A stretch of 64,000 nt of DNA, taken from contig JADJVL010000008.1 of assembly GCA_016710635.1 (NCBI GenBank), forward strand, positions 1 to 64,000, given 5' to 3'. Positions 42,841 through 52,700 of the stretch are shown here, piece after piece. Positions within the stretch are counted from its first letter, which is position 1; the number at the start of each line of letters is the position of its first letter. Under the pieces are notes generated by a model, which saw only the letters and a program-made list of their open reading frames with translations, was not told the DNA's origin and made no database searches. The DNA comes from Holophagaceae bacterium (lineage in GTDB: Bacteria > Acidobacteriota > Holophagae > Holophagales > Holophagaceae). A program made the translations under genes and the position numbers.

Positions 42841-43389
42841 ATGCCCCCCACGCCCCCCGTCCCCTCCGGCCGCCCCGGCCCCGGCGAATTCGCCGCCTAC
42901 GCCACGGAAGACATCGCCTTCGTCCCCGGCGACGACGCCCTCGCGGCCCTCGAAGCCCAGGCCGCGGCCACCCTGGCGCTGCTCTCCCCCATTCCCGACG
43001 CCTTCGCCACGGACTTCGCGTATGCCCCGGGGAAATGGACCCTCAAGCAGCTCCTTGGCCACCTGGCGGACGACGAGCGGATCTTCCAGTACCGGATGCT
43101 CTGCGTGGCGCGGGGGGACACGGGCCCGCTGCCGGGCTTCGACGAGAACCTCTATGTGCGCACCGCGGGCTTCGAGGCCCGGGCCTGGGCGGACCTGCTG
43201 GCGGAGTACCGCAGCGTGCGGGAAGGCACCCTGGGGCTGCTGGGCACCTTCACGGCGGAAGCCTGGGTGCGGCGGGGCACGGTGAACGGCTACGGGGCCT
43301 CCGTGCGCGGCCTGGCCTTCCACGCCGTGGGCCACGAGCTGCACCATCTGCGGGTGATCGAAGCGAAGTATCTTCCAGCCGTGCCATGA
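42841..43389 (+). CDS. DinB family protein
   Basis: A 182-residue cytoplasmic protein. DinB/DfrA-type four-helix domain: KWTLKQLLGHLADDERIFQY, then LLAEYRSVREGTLGLLGTFT, and the closing metal-type cluster HAVGHELHHLRVI. Family members with this His set bind Ni or Zn; some act in thiol transfer. Stop overlaps the next gene (ATGA). Confidence 0.85.
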   Translation: MPPTPPVPSGRPGPGEFAAYATEDIAFVPGDDALAALEAQAAATLALLSPIPDAFATDFAYAPGKWTLKQLLGHLADDERIFQYRMLCVARGDTGPLPGFDENLYVRTAGFEARAWADLLAEYRSVREGTLGLLGTFTAEAWVRRGTVNGYGASVRGLAFHAVGHELHHLRVIEAKYLPAVP

Positions 43390-43757
43390 GCGCCTTCGCG
43401 ACCCGGATCCGTCCCCACGTGACGGAGGAACTGCGCCGCGCGGCTGCGGCGGAGGCTGAAGGCGACCTGCCCCGCGCCTTCGCCCACCTGGAGCGGGCCC
43501 ACGTCCTGGGGCAGGCCTCCACCCGGGAGCACGTGCGCGTGCACCTCCGCATGCTGGGCTGGGGCCTGCGCCGCCGGGGTCCGCGGGAGGTCCTGGGGCA
43601 GCTCTTCAGGATCTTCGGCGCGGGGACCATGACGGCTTTCGGCCTGGTGCCCACGGGGAACACCGGGGGCGCCAATATCAGTCCCTTCCAACCCCTGCCG
43701 CTTCCCGCCGAACTGGAAGCGCTCATCCGCGCCGCCGCGGGCCAGGAGATGCCATGA
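43386..43757 (+). CDS. DUF3703 family protein
   Basis: A 123-residue protein with the family pattern AAAEAEGDLPRAFAHLERAH, then VLGQ and HVRVHLRMLGWGLRRRGPRE, and GNTGGANISPFQPLPLP. DUF3703 proteins are short, helical and of unknown function, often beside membrane or metal genes. It overlaps both neighbours by four bases, so the three genes 42841-44161 are one translation-coupled unit. Confidence 0.8.
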   Translation: MSAFATRIRPHVTEELRRAAAAEAEGDLPRAFAHLERAHVLGQASTREHVRVHLRMLGWGLRRRGPREVLGQLFRIFGAGTMTAFGLVPTGNTGGANISPFQPLPLPAELEALIRAAAGQEMP

Positions 43758-44161
43758 CGCCCTATCTGATCGGAATCGTGCTGGCGCTGGGCGTCGGGCT
43801 GCTGGGCACCTTCGCCGGCTTCGAGCGGGACCGGGCCTACTACGCCACGATCACCATCGTGGTGCCCTCCTACTTCGGCCTCTACGCGATCCTCGGGGGC
43901 TCCACCCCCGTGCTCCTGCAGGAGTCCGTGGTCATCGCCGCCTACCTGGTCGGCGCCGTCCTGGGCTTCCAGCGCAACATCTGGCTCCTGGCGGCCCTGC
44001 TGGTGGGCCACGGCCTCTTCGACGCGGTGCACGGCTTCCTCATCACCAATCCGGGGCTGCCGGCCTGGTGGCCCGCCTTCTGCGGGTCCTTCGACGTGGT
44101 CGCGGGGGCCTACCTCGCCCTCCGCCTGCGCAGCGGAGCGGTTTCCGCGAAGCCCCGGTAA
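43754..44161 (+). CDS. Four-span membrane protein
   Basis: A 135-residue protein with about four hydrophobic spans (TPYLIGIVLALGVGLLGTFA, ITIVVPSYFGLYAILGG and VVIAAYLVGAVLGFQ) and the segment VGHGLFDAVHGFLITNPG before the last span. No named family is recognised; it sits after the DUF3703 gene with an overlapping start. Possibly a membrane partner of that protein. Confidence 0.7.
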   Translation: MTPYLIGIVLALGVGLLGTFAGFERDRAYYATITIVVPSYFGLYAILGGSTPVLLQESVVIAAYLVGAVLGFQRNIWLLAALLVGHGLFDAVHGFLITNPGLPAWWPAFCGSFDVVAGAYLALRLRSGAVSAKPR

Positions 44162-44170
44162 ACCACACCG

Positions 44171-44887
44171 TCAGTGGGGCTCCGTGTCCTGGGTCATGCC
44201 CCCCGCGTAATCGATGACGCAGAGGTGGCGGTACACGGGATGGGTGGCGATGGCGGCCCCGGCGACGCGGAGGTCCCGGTTGAAGATGTTGCGGCGGTGG
44301 CCGCGGCTGGCGACGCCGTCGTCCACGATGAGGTTGATGACGATGCGCCGGGCTTCCGAATCGCCGTAGTCGATGTTCTCGGCGATGCGGCCCAGCCAGA
44401 CGCCGTGGCGCTCGATGCGCTGGGCCATGGTGCTGCCGTCCGAGCCCTTGTGGCCCATCTCCCCGGTGCGGCTCTGGTCCCGGGCGTGGTCCCCGGCGGC
44501 CCTGGCGAGGGCCGCGTCCCAGGCCAGGGGCCCCACCGGCGCCGCCGCCTCCAGGAAGGCGATGGCCTCCTCCAGGGCGGCGAGCCCTTCGAAGGTGCGG
44601 GTGGGCCGGCGGCCGGGCTCCCGGATCAGGTCCCCGTCGTAGCGCTCCCGCAGACGGCGCAGGAAGCCTGCGTAGGCCTTGGGCTGGGTCCGGGCCAGGG
44701 ACATCTCCGACACCACCTCCCGGGCCATCTCCTCCGCGGGGCCCGGGGCGAGGGGCAGCCGGGGCGCACGGGTGGGACGGGCCACGGCCTCGCGACCGTC
44801 CTGGGCCTGCAGGACGGGACTGTTCTGGGCCTGCAGCACGGGACTGTTCACCAGCCCCAGCAGTCCGATCCAGCCCGCACCCCGCAT
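44171..44887 (-). CDS. CAP (SCP/PR-1) domain protein
   Basis: A 238-residue protein. The CAP fold spans about residues 65-235: WDAALARAAGDHARDQ, TGEMGHKGSDGSTMAQRIER, RIAENIDYG and GHRRNIFNRD, then HLCVIDYAGG. The N-terminus has a short hydrophobic start and a twice-repeated SPVLQAQ stretch, so export is likely. Bacterial CAP proteins are surface or periplasmic; few have a known activity. Confidence 0.85.
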   Translation of the reverse strand: MRGAGWIGLLGLVNSPVLQAQNSPVLQAQDGREAVARPTRAPRLPLAPGPAEEMAREVVSEMSLARTQPKAYAGFLRRLRERYDGDLIREPGRRPTRTFEGLAALEEAIAFLEAAAPVGPLAWDAALARAAGDHARDQSRTGEMGHKGSDGSTMAQRIERHGVWLGRIAENIDYGDSEARRIVINLIVDDGVASRGHRRNIFNRDLRVAGAAIATHPVYRHLCVIDYAGGMTQDTEPH

Positions 44888-44934
44888 GCCCGACTCCGGT
44901 GGAAGGGGGGCAGTCTAGCACCGGGATCGGAGGC

Positions 44935-45552
44935 TCAGGCTTCGGTCTCGCCGGCCTCCGCCCGCACCAGGGTCAGCACCCGCTGCACCTTCTCCAGGAA
45001 ATGGGCGGTGCTCTCCACCACGGTGCAGTTGGGATGGGCGGCCCAGACATTCAGGATCCGCGCGTCCACTTCTGCGGCTTCCTCGGCGGTTTCGATGCGG
45101 ACGGGATTCTGGCGGTTGTAGCCATTGTCCGAAGGCGGCGTGCGGAGGTGGATGACCGCGTGGTAGCGGGCGAATTCGGCCTCCAGGGTGGTGCCCAGGT
45201 CCGTGAAGAAATCGGCGGGATCCCCAGGCCAGTAGGCGAGGCCGTCCAGGGTGCCCCGGTCGCAGAGGATCACCGGGCGGCGGGCGCGGCCGCCGTGGGT
45301 GCCGTCCAGTTCCGGGGGATGGTCCAGGGCGATGCGCTCCAGCTCGCGCTGGACGTGATAGATGGCCCTTTGCACCGCCCGGTGGCCCGGGGCGTCCCTT
45401 CGGCGGGGGAAACCGCCCGCGAACAGGATGCTGGCGGCCTCTGGGAGCACGCTCACGCCACGATGGAAGTCCTTCCGGACCACCTCCAGGATCGCGGTCT
45501 TCCCCGCCCCAGGTCCGCCGGTGAGCACGATGAGGCGACAGGGTGCGGCCAT
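44935..45552 (-). CDS. AAA_28-type P-loop NTPase
   Basis: A 205-residue protein from the ATG at 45552 (MAAPCRLIVLTGGPGAGKTA). Walker A GGPGAGKT near residue 12; a DRG segment (VILCDRGTLDGLAYWPG) follows, as in the AAA_28 group of predicted ATPases/kinases acting on small molecules. LRTPPSDNGYNRQNPVRIET is a further family block. A longer start at 45642 would add 30 residues without clear support. The product phosphorylated is unknown. Confidence 0.75.
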   Translation of the reverse strand: MAAPCRLIVLTGGPGAGKTAILEVVRKDFHRGVSVLPEAASILFAGGFPRRRDAPGHRAVQRAIYHVQRELERIALDHPPELDGTHGGRARRPVILCDRGTLDGLAYWPGDPADFFTDLGTTLEAEFARYHAVIHLRTPPSDNGYNRQNPVRIETAEEAAEVDARILNVWAAHPNCTVVESTAHFLEKVQRVLTLVRAEAGETEA

Positions 45553-45719
45553 GGAACCAGCAAAGCACTTACCCCCGCGGGCCGCAATTGCATCGGTCAC
45601 AACCCGTGCCGCATGGTGGAACACGGAGGGAACATCCCCCATCCTGGGTTCTGGACGAGCAGGGTCCAGCTCCGATTGTCGTCGGGGGTCCAGGGCCCGC
45701 CCTGCATAATGGAAGCATC

Positions 45720-46358
45720 ATGAAACGATTGATCTGGCTCCCCCTCCTCCTCGTCGGCTGTTCGAAGGAATCGGACATCCAGGTCTACAAAGTCCCCAAG
45801 GCCCCCGCTGCGGCGGCCCCGGCGGCCCTGCCCGACGGGCATCCCGCCATGGGCGGGGCGGCTCCGGCGTCCGCCCCCGCAGGCGCGGCTCCGGGCGCTC
45901 CCGGCATGGCGCCCGGCATGACCGGCGGCGGCCCCGGCATGGAAGCTCCCGCCTCCACGGCCCTGGCCTGGACCGATCCTCCCGGCTGGACCCGGCAGGC
46001 GGGCGCGGGCATGCGGGTGGCCAGCTACAAGCTCCCGGGCGACGTGGAGGTCACGGTGATCTCCCTGTCTGGCGCCGCGGGGGGCGACCTGCCCAACGTG
46101 AACCGCTGGCGGGGCCAGATGGGCCTGCCGGAAATCCCCTCCCTGGACGGCGCCACCACGAACCAGAAGACGCCCCTGGGCAGCGCCCGGATGGTGGAGT
46201 TCGATGGCGCCGGCGCCCAGGCGGGCCGCCGCATGGTGGCGGCGATGCTCACCGAAGGCGAAGCCAGCTGGTTCTTCAAGATGACCGGCCCCGCGGGGGC
46301 CGTCGCCAAGGCCAAGCCGGGCCTGCTGCAACTGCTCGGGAGTGTGCGCCGTGGATAA
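45720..46358 (+). CDS. Pro/Ala/Gly-rich lipoprotein
   Basis: A 212-residue protein with a lipoprotein signal: LLLVGC, Cys near residue 14. A linker of about 70 residues rich in Pro, Ala, Gly and Met follows, then a globular domain (WTDPPGWTRQAGAGMRVASY, GEASWFFKMTGPAGAVAKAK). The C-terminal domain looks like those of small lipoproteins placed ahead of cytochrome maturation genes; its stop overlaps the resB start, so a role in cytochrome c assembly or its redox supply is likely. Confidence 0.7.
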   Translation: MKRLIWLPLLLVGCSKESDIQVYKVPKAPAAAAPAALPDGHPAMGGAAPASAPAGAAPGAPGMAPGMTGGGPGMEAPASTALAWTDPPGWTRQAGAGMRVASYKLPGDVEVTVISLSGAAGGDLPNVNRWRGQMGLPEIPSLDGATTNQKTPLGSARMVEFDGAGAQAGRRMVAAMLTEGEASWFFKMTGPAGAVAKAKPGLLQLLGSVRRG

Positions 46359-47487
46359 GTCGACCCTGCTCAAGCGCCTCAAGCCCCTCGCCTCCCTCCA
46401 GATCGCCATCGTCCTCATCGCCCTGCTCATGGGCCTGGTGGTGGCCTGCACCCTGGCCCAGGTCCACCTCGGCATCTTCGGCGCCGTGAAGGTCTACATG
46501 CGGTCCTGGTTCGTCATGTGGGGCCCGGCCGAGGCCACCTGGAAGCTCCCCGTGGCTCCCGGCGGCGCCCTCGTGGGTCTGCTGCTGCTCCTGAACCTCA
46601 CCGCGGCCATGTTCGTGCGCCTCGAGTTCTCCTGGCGCAAGGGCGGCCTCTGGCTCTCCCACAGCGGGCTGATCCTGCTGTTCATCGGCGAATTCGTTTC
46701 CGGCGGGATGCAGATCGAAAGCCACATGCCCATCGAAGTGGGCCAGACCATGAACTACGGCGAGGACCTGCGCCACGTCGAGCTGGCCCTCATCGAGTCC
46801 GGCGCCACCGAGGACACGGTCCACACCATCGCCCAGCGCCGCCTCACCCCCGGCAACACCATTCAGGATCCGCGCTTCCCCCTGACGGTGAAGGTGCTCC
46901 AGTACTACACGAATTCCATCGTCCAGCAGGCGCCCGTCATGGCCGCCAAGGGCCCCGCCACCGCCGGCGCCGGCACGCAGGTCGTCGCCATGCCCGCGGA
47001 CAATGCGCCCTCGGAGGAGCAGAACACCGCCTCCATGTACGCCGAGTTCTCCGCCGGGGGCAAGTCCCTGGGCACCTGGCTCGTCAGCACCGCCCTGGAA
47101 GTCCAGCACCTGGACGTGGAGGGCAAGCACTACGACCTCTCCCTGCGCCTGAAGCGCGTCTATGTTCCCTACACCTTGACCCTCAAGGAATTCCGGCACG
47201 ACGTGTACCCGGGCACCCAGATCCCGAAGAATTTTTCCAGCCTCGTGCGCCTGAAGGACACGGAGCTCAATGAGGACCGGGACGTCCTGATCTACATGAA
47301 CCATCCCCTGCGCTACCGGGGCAGCACCTTCTTCCAGGCCAGCTTCGGCAAGAACGACACCCTGTCGATCCTCCAGGTCGTCCAGAACCCCGGCTGGCGC
47401 ATCCCCTACCTCGCCTGCATCCTCGTGGCCGCGGGCCTGGCCTGGCACTTCCTCGCACGCATGGCCCCATTCCGGAGGCAGGCATGA
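46351..47487 (+). CDS. resB: ResB-type cytochrome c biogenesis protein
   Basis: About 378 residues. GTG 46351 overlaps the lipoprotein stop; GTG 46342 is also possible. Three N-terminal membrane spans (LQIAIVLIALLMGLVVACTL; ALVGLLLLLNLTAAMFVRLE; GLILLFIGEFVSGGM), a large periplasmic domain and a last span near 355-373 match ResB. PLRYRGSTFFQASF is a family signature. With CcsA it forms the system II complex that carries haem across the membrane and joins it to CXXCH motifs of exported apocytochromes. Confidence 0.9.
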   Translation: MDKSTLLKRLKPLASLQIAIVLIALLMGLVVACTLAQVHLGIFGAVKVYMRSWFVMWGPAEATWKLPVAPGGALVGLLLLLNLTAAMFVRLEFSWRKGGLWLSHSGLILLFIGEFVSGGMQIESHMPIEVGQTMNYGEDLRHVELALIESGATEDTVHTIAQRRLTPGNTIQDPRFPLTVKVLQYYTNSIVQQAPVMAAKGPATAGAGTQVVAMPADNAPSEEQNTASMYAEFSAGGKSLGTWLVSTALEVQHLDVEGKHYDLSLRLKRVYVPYTLTLKEFRHDVYPGTQIPKNFSSLVRLKDTELNEDRDVLIYMNHPLRYRGSTFFQASFGKNDTLSILQVVQNPGWRIPYLACILVAAGLAWHFLARMAPFRRQA

Positions 47488-49328
47488 ACTTCAAGCTTTC
47501 CTGGATCCCCGCCCTCCTCGCCCTCCTCCTCGCCGCGGTCCTGGGCCTGAAGGCCCCGAGCCCCAAGGGCTTCGACCTCGCCGGCGCCGGCGCCCTGCCG
47601 GTGCTGCAGAACGGCCGCATCAAGCCCCTGGACACGGTGGCCCGGGCCTCCCTCCTGGTCATGAGGGGCAAGCAGTCCGTGCGGGACGGCCAGCGCACCC
47701 TGGAGCCCACGGAATGGCTGCTGGACGTGCTGGCGAACCCCGAAGTCGCCGACAAGTACCCGGTCTTCATGATCAACGACGCCGACGTGCTGGCCATGCT
47801 GGGCAAGCGCCCGGACGAGGCCCGCTTCCACAGCTTCGCGGACCTGACCCCGAAGCTGGACGAGATCCGCACCCAGGCCGAGCAGGCCAGCAAGATCGAG
47901 CCCCAGCGCCGGGACCGCTTCCAGCGGGCCGTCACCGGGCTGGAGGAGAAGCTCACCACCTACCAGCGCCTGAAGAACACCATGCAGCTCGAGGACACCC
48001 GGGACCTGCCGATGGAAATGGCGGCCTTCGCGGCGGCCATCCCTTCGGGGGCCGAAGCCTTCCGCCTCCGCCAGGCGGGCCAGACCCACGACCAGGCGGC
48101 CCTGGACCAGCTCGGCTCCTTCCTGCAGCGCTACCAGTTCCTGGACCAGGCCGCCTCCTTCCGCCCCCTGCTGCCCCCCAAGGGCGGCACGGACAAGGAC
48201 TGGACCACCATGGGCGCGGGCCTGCTCGCCTCCCTCCGGGACGGCCAGCTCAACCCCCAGGCCGCCCACTACGCAATGCTCCTCCGGGCCTGGAAGCAGG
48301 GCGACGCCGGGGCCTTCGCGACCTCCCTGGCCTCCCTCCAGGGCGACGCCCAGGCCCGCATCCCTTCCAGCGCCTCCAAGACCCGCATCGAAGTGCTCTT
48401 CAACCGCATGGAGCCCTTCTACCTGGGCATCTGGTTCTACTTCCTCGCGGCTCTGATGATCTTCGTGTCCTGGCTGGCCTATGAGAAGCCCCTGCAGGAA
48501 GCCGCCTGGTACCTGATGCTCGCCACCCTCGGCATCCACACCTTCGGCATGTTCACCCGCATGTGGCTGGAAGGCCGGCCGCCGGTGACCAACCTGTATT
48601 CCTCCGCCGTATTCATCGGCTGGATCGCCGTGCTGCTCTGCATCCCCTTCGAGCGCTGGAGCCGCCGCGGCTTCGCGGCCCTCGGGGGCGCCATCATCGG
48701 CGCGGCCACCCTCATCATTGCCCAGGGCCTCACGGGCCAAGGCAGCGGCGACACCCTGGAGATGATGCAGGCGGTGCTGGACTCCAACTTCTGGCTGGCC
48801 ACCCACGTCACCACCATCACCATCGGCTACAGCGCCACCTTCCTGGCGGGCCTCCTGGCCCACATCTGGATCTTCCGCAGCGCCCTCTCCAAGAACTTCA
48901 GCAAGGAAGATTCCACGGCCCTGAACAAGGCCACCTACGGCGTGATCTGCTTCGCCCTCTTCTTCAGCTTCGTGGGCACCGTGCTGGGCGGCATCTGGGC
49001 CGACCAGAGCTGGGGCCGCTTCTGGGGCTGGGACCCGAAGGAGAACGGCGCCCTGCTCATCGTGCTGTGGAATGCCCTCATCCTCCACGCCCGCTGGGCG
49101 GGCTACGCCCGGGAGCGCGGCCTCATGGTCATGGCGGTCTTCGGCGGCATCATCACCAGCCTGTCGTGGTTCGGCGTGAACATGCTGGGCATCGGCCTCC
49201 ACTCCTACGGCTTCATGGACAAGACGCTTTACGCCCTGCTCAGTTTCATTTCGTTTGAAGTGCTGGTCATCGCCTTCGCGCTGATCTGGCCGAAGATCAG
49301 CGACCGGCCGACCCCGAAGGCCGCCTGA
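47484..49328 (+). CDS. ccsA: CcsA-type cytochrome c assembly protein with extended N-terminus
   Basis: A 614-residue protein. The C-terminal 300 residues have about eight spans and the tryptophan-rich haem-handling motif WGRFWGWDPKENG near 510-522, with His residues on both sides (THVTTITIGYSATF, NALILHARWAGYA). The first 310 residues are a periplasmic domain after one span (GRIKPLDTVARASLLVMRGK), as in the long CcsA form found in several phyla. Its ATG overlaps the resB stop. Confidence 0.93.
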   Translation: MNFKLSWIPALLALLLAAVLGLKAPSPKGFDLAGAGALPVLQNGRIKPLDTVARASLLVMRGKQSVRDGQRTLEPTEWLLDVLANPEVADKYPVFMINDADVLAMLGKRPDEARFHSFADLTPKLDEIRTQAEQASKIEPQRRDRFQRAVTGLEEKLTTYQRLKNTMQLEDTRDLPMEMAAFAAAIPSGAEAFRLRQAGQTHDQAALDQLGSFLQRYQFLDQAASFRPLLPPKGGTDKDWTTMGAGLLASLRDGQLNPQAAHYAMLLRAWKQGDAGAFATSLASLQGDAQARIPSSASKTRIEVLFNRMEPFYLGIWFYFLAALMIFVSWLAYEKPLQEAAWYLMLATLGIHTFGMFTRMWLEGRPPVTNLYSSAVFIGWIAVLLCIPFERWSRRGFAALGGAIIGAATLIIAQGLTGQGSGDTLEMMQAVLDSNFWLATHVTTITIGYSATFLAGLLAHIWIFRSALSKNFSKEDSTALNKATYGVICFALFFSFVGTVLGGIWADQSWGRFWGWDPKENGALLIVLWNALILHARWAGYARERGLMVMAVFGGIITSLSWFGVNMLGIGLHSYGFMDKTLYALLSFISFEVLVIAFALIWPKISDRPTPKAA

Positions 49329-49362
49329 TCCCCAGGCACCCCGCGCCCTTTCCCGAATGCCA

Positions 49363-49400
49363 CCAACCCGAGGCGGGCCTGCACGGCCGCCTCGGGTTGG
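49363..49400. terminator. Hairpin after ccsA
   Basis: CCAACCCGAGGCGG (49363-49376) pairs with CCGCCTCGGGTTGG (49387-49400). It sits between the convergent ccsA and YHS-like genes and could stop both. No T-run follows. Confidence 0.7.
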
Positions 49401-49428
49401 TGCGTTCAGGGGACACAGGTCCCGGGCC

Positions 49429-49677
49429 CTACTTGCCGGCAGCGGCCTTGGGGGCGTTCTTCGGCGTGCCGTCCTTGGCGAGGTACTTGGCGGGATCGGC
49501 CTTTAGCTTCTTGTCGCAGCCGCCGCAGCACATACGGTAGGCGCGGCCGTCCACCACGGCGATGGGGCCCTTGGCGTCCACCTTGAGGCCCATGACCGGG
49601 CAGAGGGTGTTGGTCGGAGGCTCCGGCGTGTCGGCGGGAGCGGCGGTCAGGGCCGCGAGGAGCAGGAGGTTGAGCAT
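49429..49677 (-). CDS. Exported YHS/TRASH-like metal-binding protein
   Basis: An 82-residue protein with a signal peptide (LLLLAALTAAPAD). The core CPVMG...AYRMCCGGCDKKLKADP, then KYL, is a YHS/TRASH-type zinc-ribbon-like metal site with three Cys near the middle and one at CPVM. Such small domains bind Cu, Ag or Zn. It follows the cus operon (42 bp after cusA's stop), so it likely handles the same metal in the periplasm. Confidence 0.8.
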   Translation of the reverse strand: MLNLLLLAALTAAPADTPEPPTNTLCPVMGLKVDAKGPIAVVDGRAYRMCCGGCDKKLKADPAKYLAKDGTPKNAPKAAAGK

Positions 49678-49718
49678 GGGGAATTCCTTGGCAAGGGAGG
49701 CGAAGGCCTCGGGTGGGT

Positions 49719-52700
49719 TCAGGCGGGCGCGGGCACAGGGTCCGGCGCAGGGTCTGGCACAGGTTCAGTCGAGGCCTGGAAGGAGACGGGTCCTTCCTCG
49801 ACCTCCCGCTTCTTCCAGAGGTAGTAGATGGCCGGGTAGACGAGGAGCTCGAGGAGGAAGCTGGTGACGAGGCCGCCCACCATGGGGGCGGCGATGCGCT
49901 TCATGACGTCGGCGCCGGTGCCCGTGCTCCACATGATGGGGAGCAGGCCCATGAAAGCCGCGAAGACCGTCATGGCCTTGGGGCGCACCCGTTTCACGGC
50001 GCCGTGGATGATGGCTTCCACGAGGTCGCCGGTGGTCTTCAGCCGGCCTTCACGCTGGGCCTCCTCGTGGGACAGGTCCAGGAAGAGCAGCATGAAGACG
50101 CCGGTTTCCGCGTCCAGGCCCATGAGGGCGATGAGCCCCACCCACACGGCGATGCTCATGTTGTAGCCCAGCGCCCAGAGCAGCCAGAATGCGCCGATCG
50201 CGCTGAAGGGCACCGCCAGCATGACGATGGAGGCCTTGAAGGCGCTTTTCGTGTTGGCGTAGAGCAGCCCGAAGATGAGCACGAGGGTGAGGGGCAGGAT
50301 CACCTTCAGGCGCTCCTTCACCCGCAGCATGTTCTCGTACTGGCCGGACCAGGTGAGGCTGGTGCCCGCGGGGAGCTTGAGCTCCTTCTCGATGGCGGCC
50401 TTGGCGTGCTGCACGTAGGTGCCCACGTCGGTCTTCGCCGTATCGAAGTCCACGAGGACGTAGCCGTTCATCTGGCCGTTCTCGTCCCGGATCATGGCGG
50501 GCCCCGTGGTCCATTTCAGTTCCGCGATCTCCTCCATGGGGATCACGGCGCCGTTGGGCGTGGGGATGAGGACCCGGTTCAGCGCGTCCGGACTCTCCCG
50601 GTAGTCCCGGGCGTAGCGCACGTTCACCGGGTAGCGGGCGCGGCCGTCGAAGACCGTGCTCTGGTTGTCGCCGCCGATGGCGGTCATCACCAGCATGTTG
50701 GCCTGCTCCACGCTGAGGCCGTGGCGGGCCAGCTGGTCGCGCTTCAGCACGAAGTCCAGGAAGTAGCCCTGGGCGGTGCGCTCGGCGAAGGCGCTGCGGG
50801 TGCCCGGGACCCTCTGGAGCACGCGTTCCGCGTCCACCGCCACCTTCTGGATGGTCTCCAGGTCCGCGCCGTTGATCTTGAGGCCCACCGGCGTCCGGAT
50901 GCCCGTGCTGAGCATGTCCAGGCGCGCCTTGATGGGCATGGTCCAGGCATTGGGGATGGCGGGCAGCCGCACCACCCGGTCCAGTTCGGCGACGATCTCC
51001 TCCTGGGTGAGGCGGTCCCGCCAGAAGGGCCGCAACATGGACTTCACGAAGCCCGGCGCCCAGGAGGAGTACCAGCGGGACTTCTCCCGCCACTGGTCTT
51101 CGGGCTTGAGGAGGATGACCGTCTCCATCATGGAGAAGGGCGCGGGGTCCGTGGCCGTGTCGGCGCGGCCGGCCTTGCCGAAGACGCGCTCGACTTCCGG
51201 CACCGTGCGGATGAGGCGGTCCTGCACCTGCAGGATGCGCTGGGCCTCGGTCTGGCTGAGGCCGGGCAGCGTGGACGGCATGTAGAGCAGCGTGCCCTCG
51301 TTCAGGGGCGGCATGAACTCGCTGCCCAGCTTCAGGTAGGCGGGGATCGTCGCCAGCACCAGCAGCATGGCCACGGCGATGGTGGCTTTCGCGTGCTTCA
51401 CCACGAAGCGGCAGGGCGGCTCGTAGAGGCGGTGGAGCAGGACGCTGATGGGATGCTTCTCCTCGGCGTAGTACTTGCCGACGGCGAACTGGGTGGCGGT
51501 CCAGGCCAGCCACTTCGGCTTGAAGGTGAAGGGCTCCACCCGGGCGAAGAGCATGCGCAGGGCCGGATCCAGGGTCAGGGCGAGGACCGCCGCGATGGCC
51601 ATGGCCATGTTCTTGGAGTAGGCCAGGGGCCGGAAGAGGCGGCCCTCCTGGTCCAGCAGGGTGAAGATGGGCATGAAGCTCACCGCCACCACCAGCAATG
51701 AGAAGAAGACGGACGGACCCACCTCCATCAGCGCCTGGAGCCGCACCTCGTAGAAGCTGCCGGGCTTCCCCGCGGCGATCCACTGCTCGATCTTCTTGTA
51801 GGCGTTTTCCACCTCCACGATGGCGCCGTCCACCAGCACGCCGATGGAGATGGCGATGCCCGCCAGGCTCATGAGGTTCGCGCTCTGGCCCATGCCGTAC
51901 ATGGGGATGAAGGCCAGGGCCACGCTCACCGGGATCGTGATGATGGGCACCAGGGCGGAGGGCACGTGCCACAGGAAGATCAGGATGATGAGGGAGACGA
52001 TGATCATCTCCTCGATGAGCTTGTGCTCGACGGTCTTGATGGCCATGTGGATCAGCTCGGAGCGGTCGTAGGTGGTGACGATCTCCACGCCTTCCGGCAG
52101 GCCCTTCTTCAATTCGGCGAGCTTCACCTTCACCTGCTCGATCACCTTCAGGGCGTTCTCCCCCTGGCGCATGACCACGATGCCGCCCACGACGTCGCCC
52201 TGGCCGTCCAGATCCGTCAGGCCGCGGCGCATGTCGGGTCCGAGGGTGACCGTGGCCACCTCCCCCAGGCGCACCGGCGTGCCGTTCTCGGCTTTCAGCA
52301 CAGCCTGCTCAAGGTCCCGGGTGGTCTTCACGTAGCCCCGGCCCCGGACCATGTACTCCCGCCCGCTGTATTCCACGAGGCGCCCGCCCACTTCCGAGTT
52401 CGCGGCCTTCACCGCGGCGATCACCGCTTCGATGGAGATGCGGTAGGCCGCCAGCTTGTTGGGATTGACCTGCACCTGGAACTGGCGCGCCTGGCCGCCC
52501 ACGGTGGCCACTTCCGCCACCCCCGGACTGCTCTGAAGCCCGTAGCGGAGGAACCAGTCCTGCAGGGAGCGCAGCTCGTCGGAGCTGTGCTTCCCGGTCT
52601 TGTCCACCAGCGCGTACTGGTACACCCAGCCCACGGCGGTCGCGTCCGGGCCGAGGGAGGTCTGCACCCCCGGCGGCAGGGAGGAGGAGATCTTCGAGAG

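Noticed and set aside
42043..43347. Frames of 400-650 residues across the G/C-run region
   Set aside because: Poly-Pro/Gly/Arg text produced by homopolymers; open only because A and T are missing.
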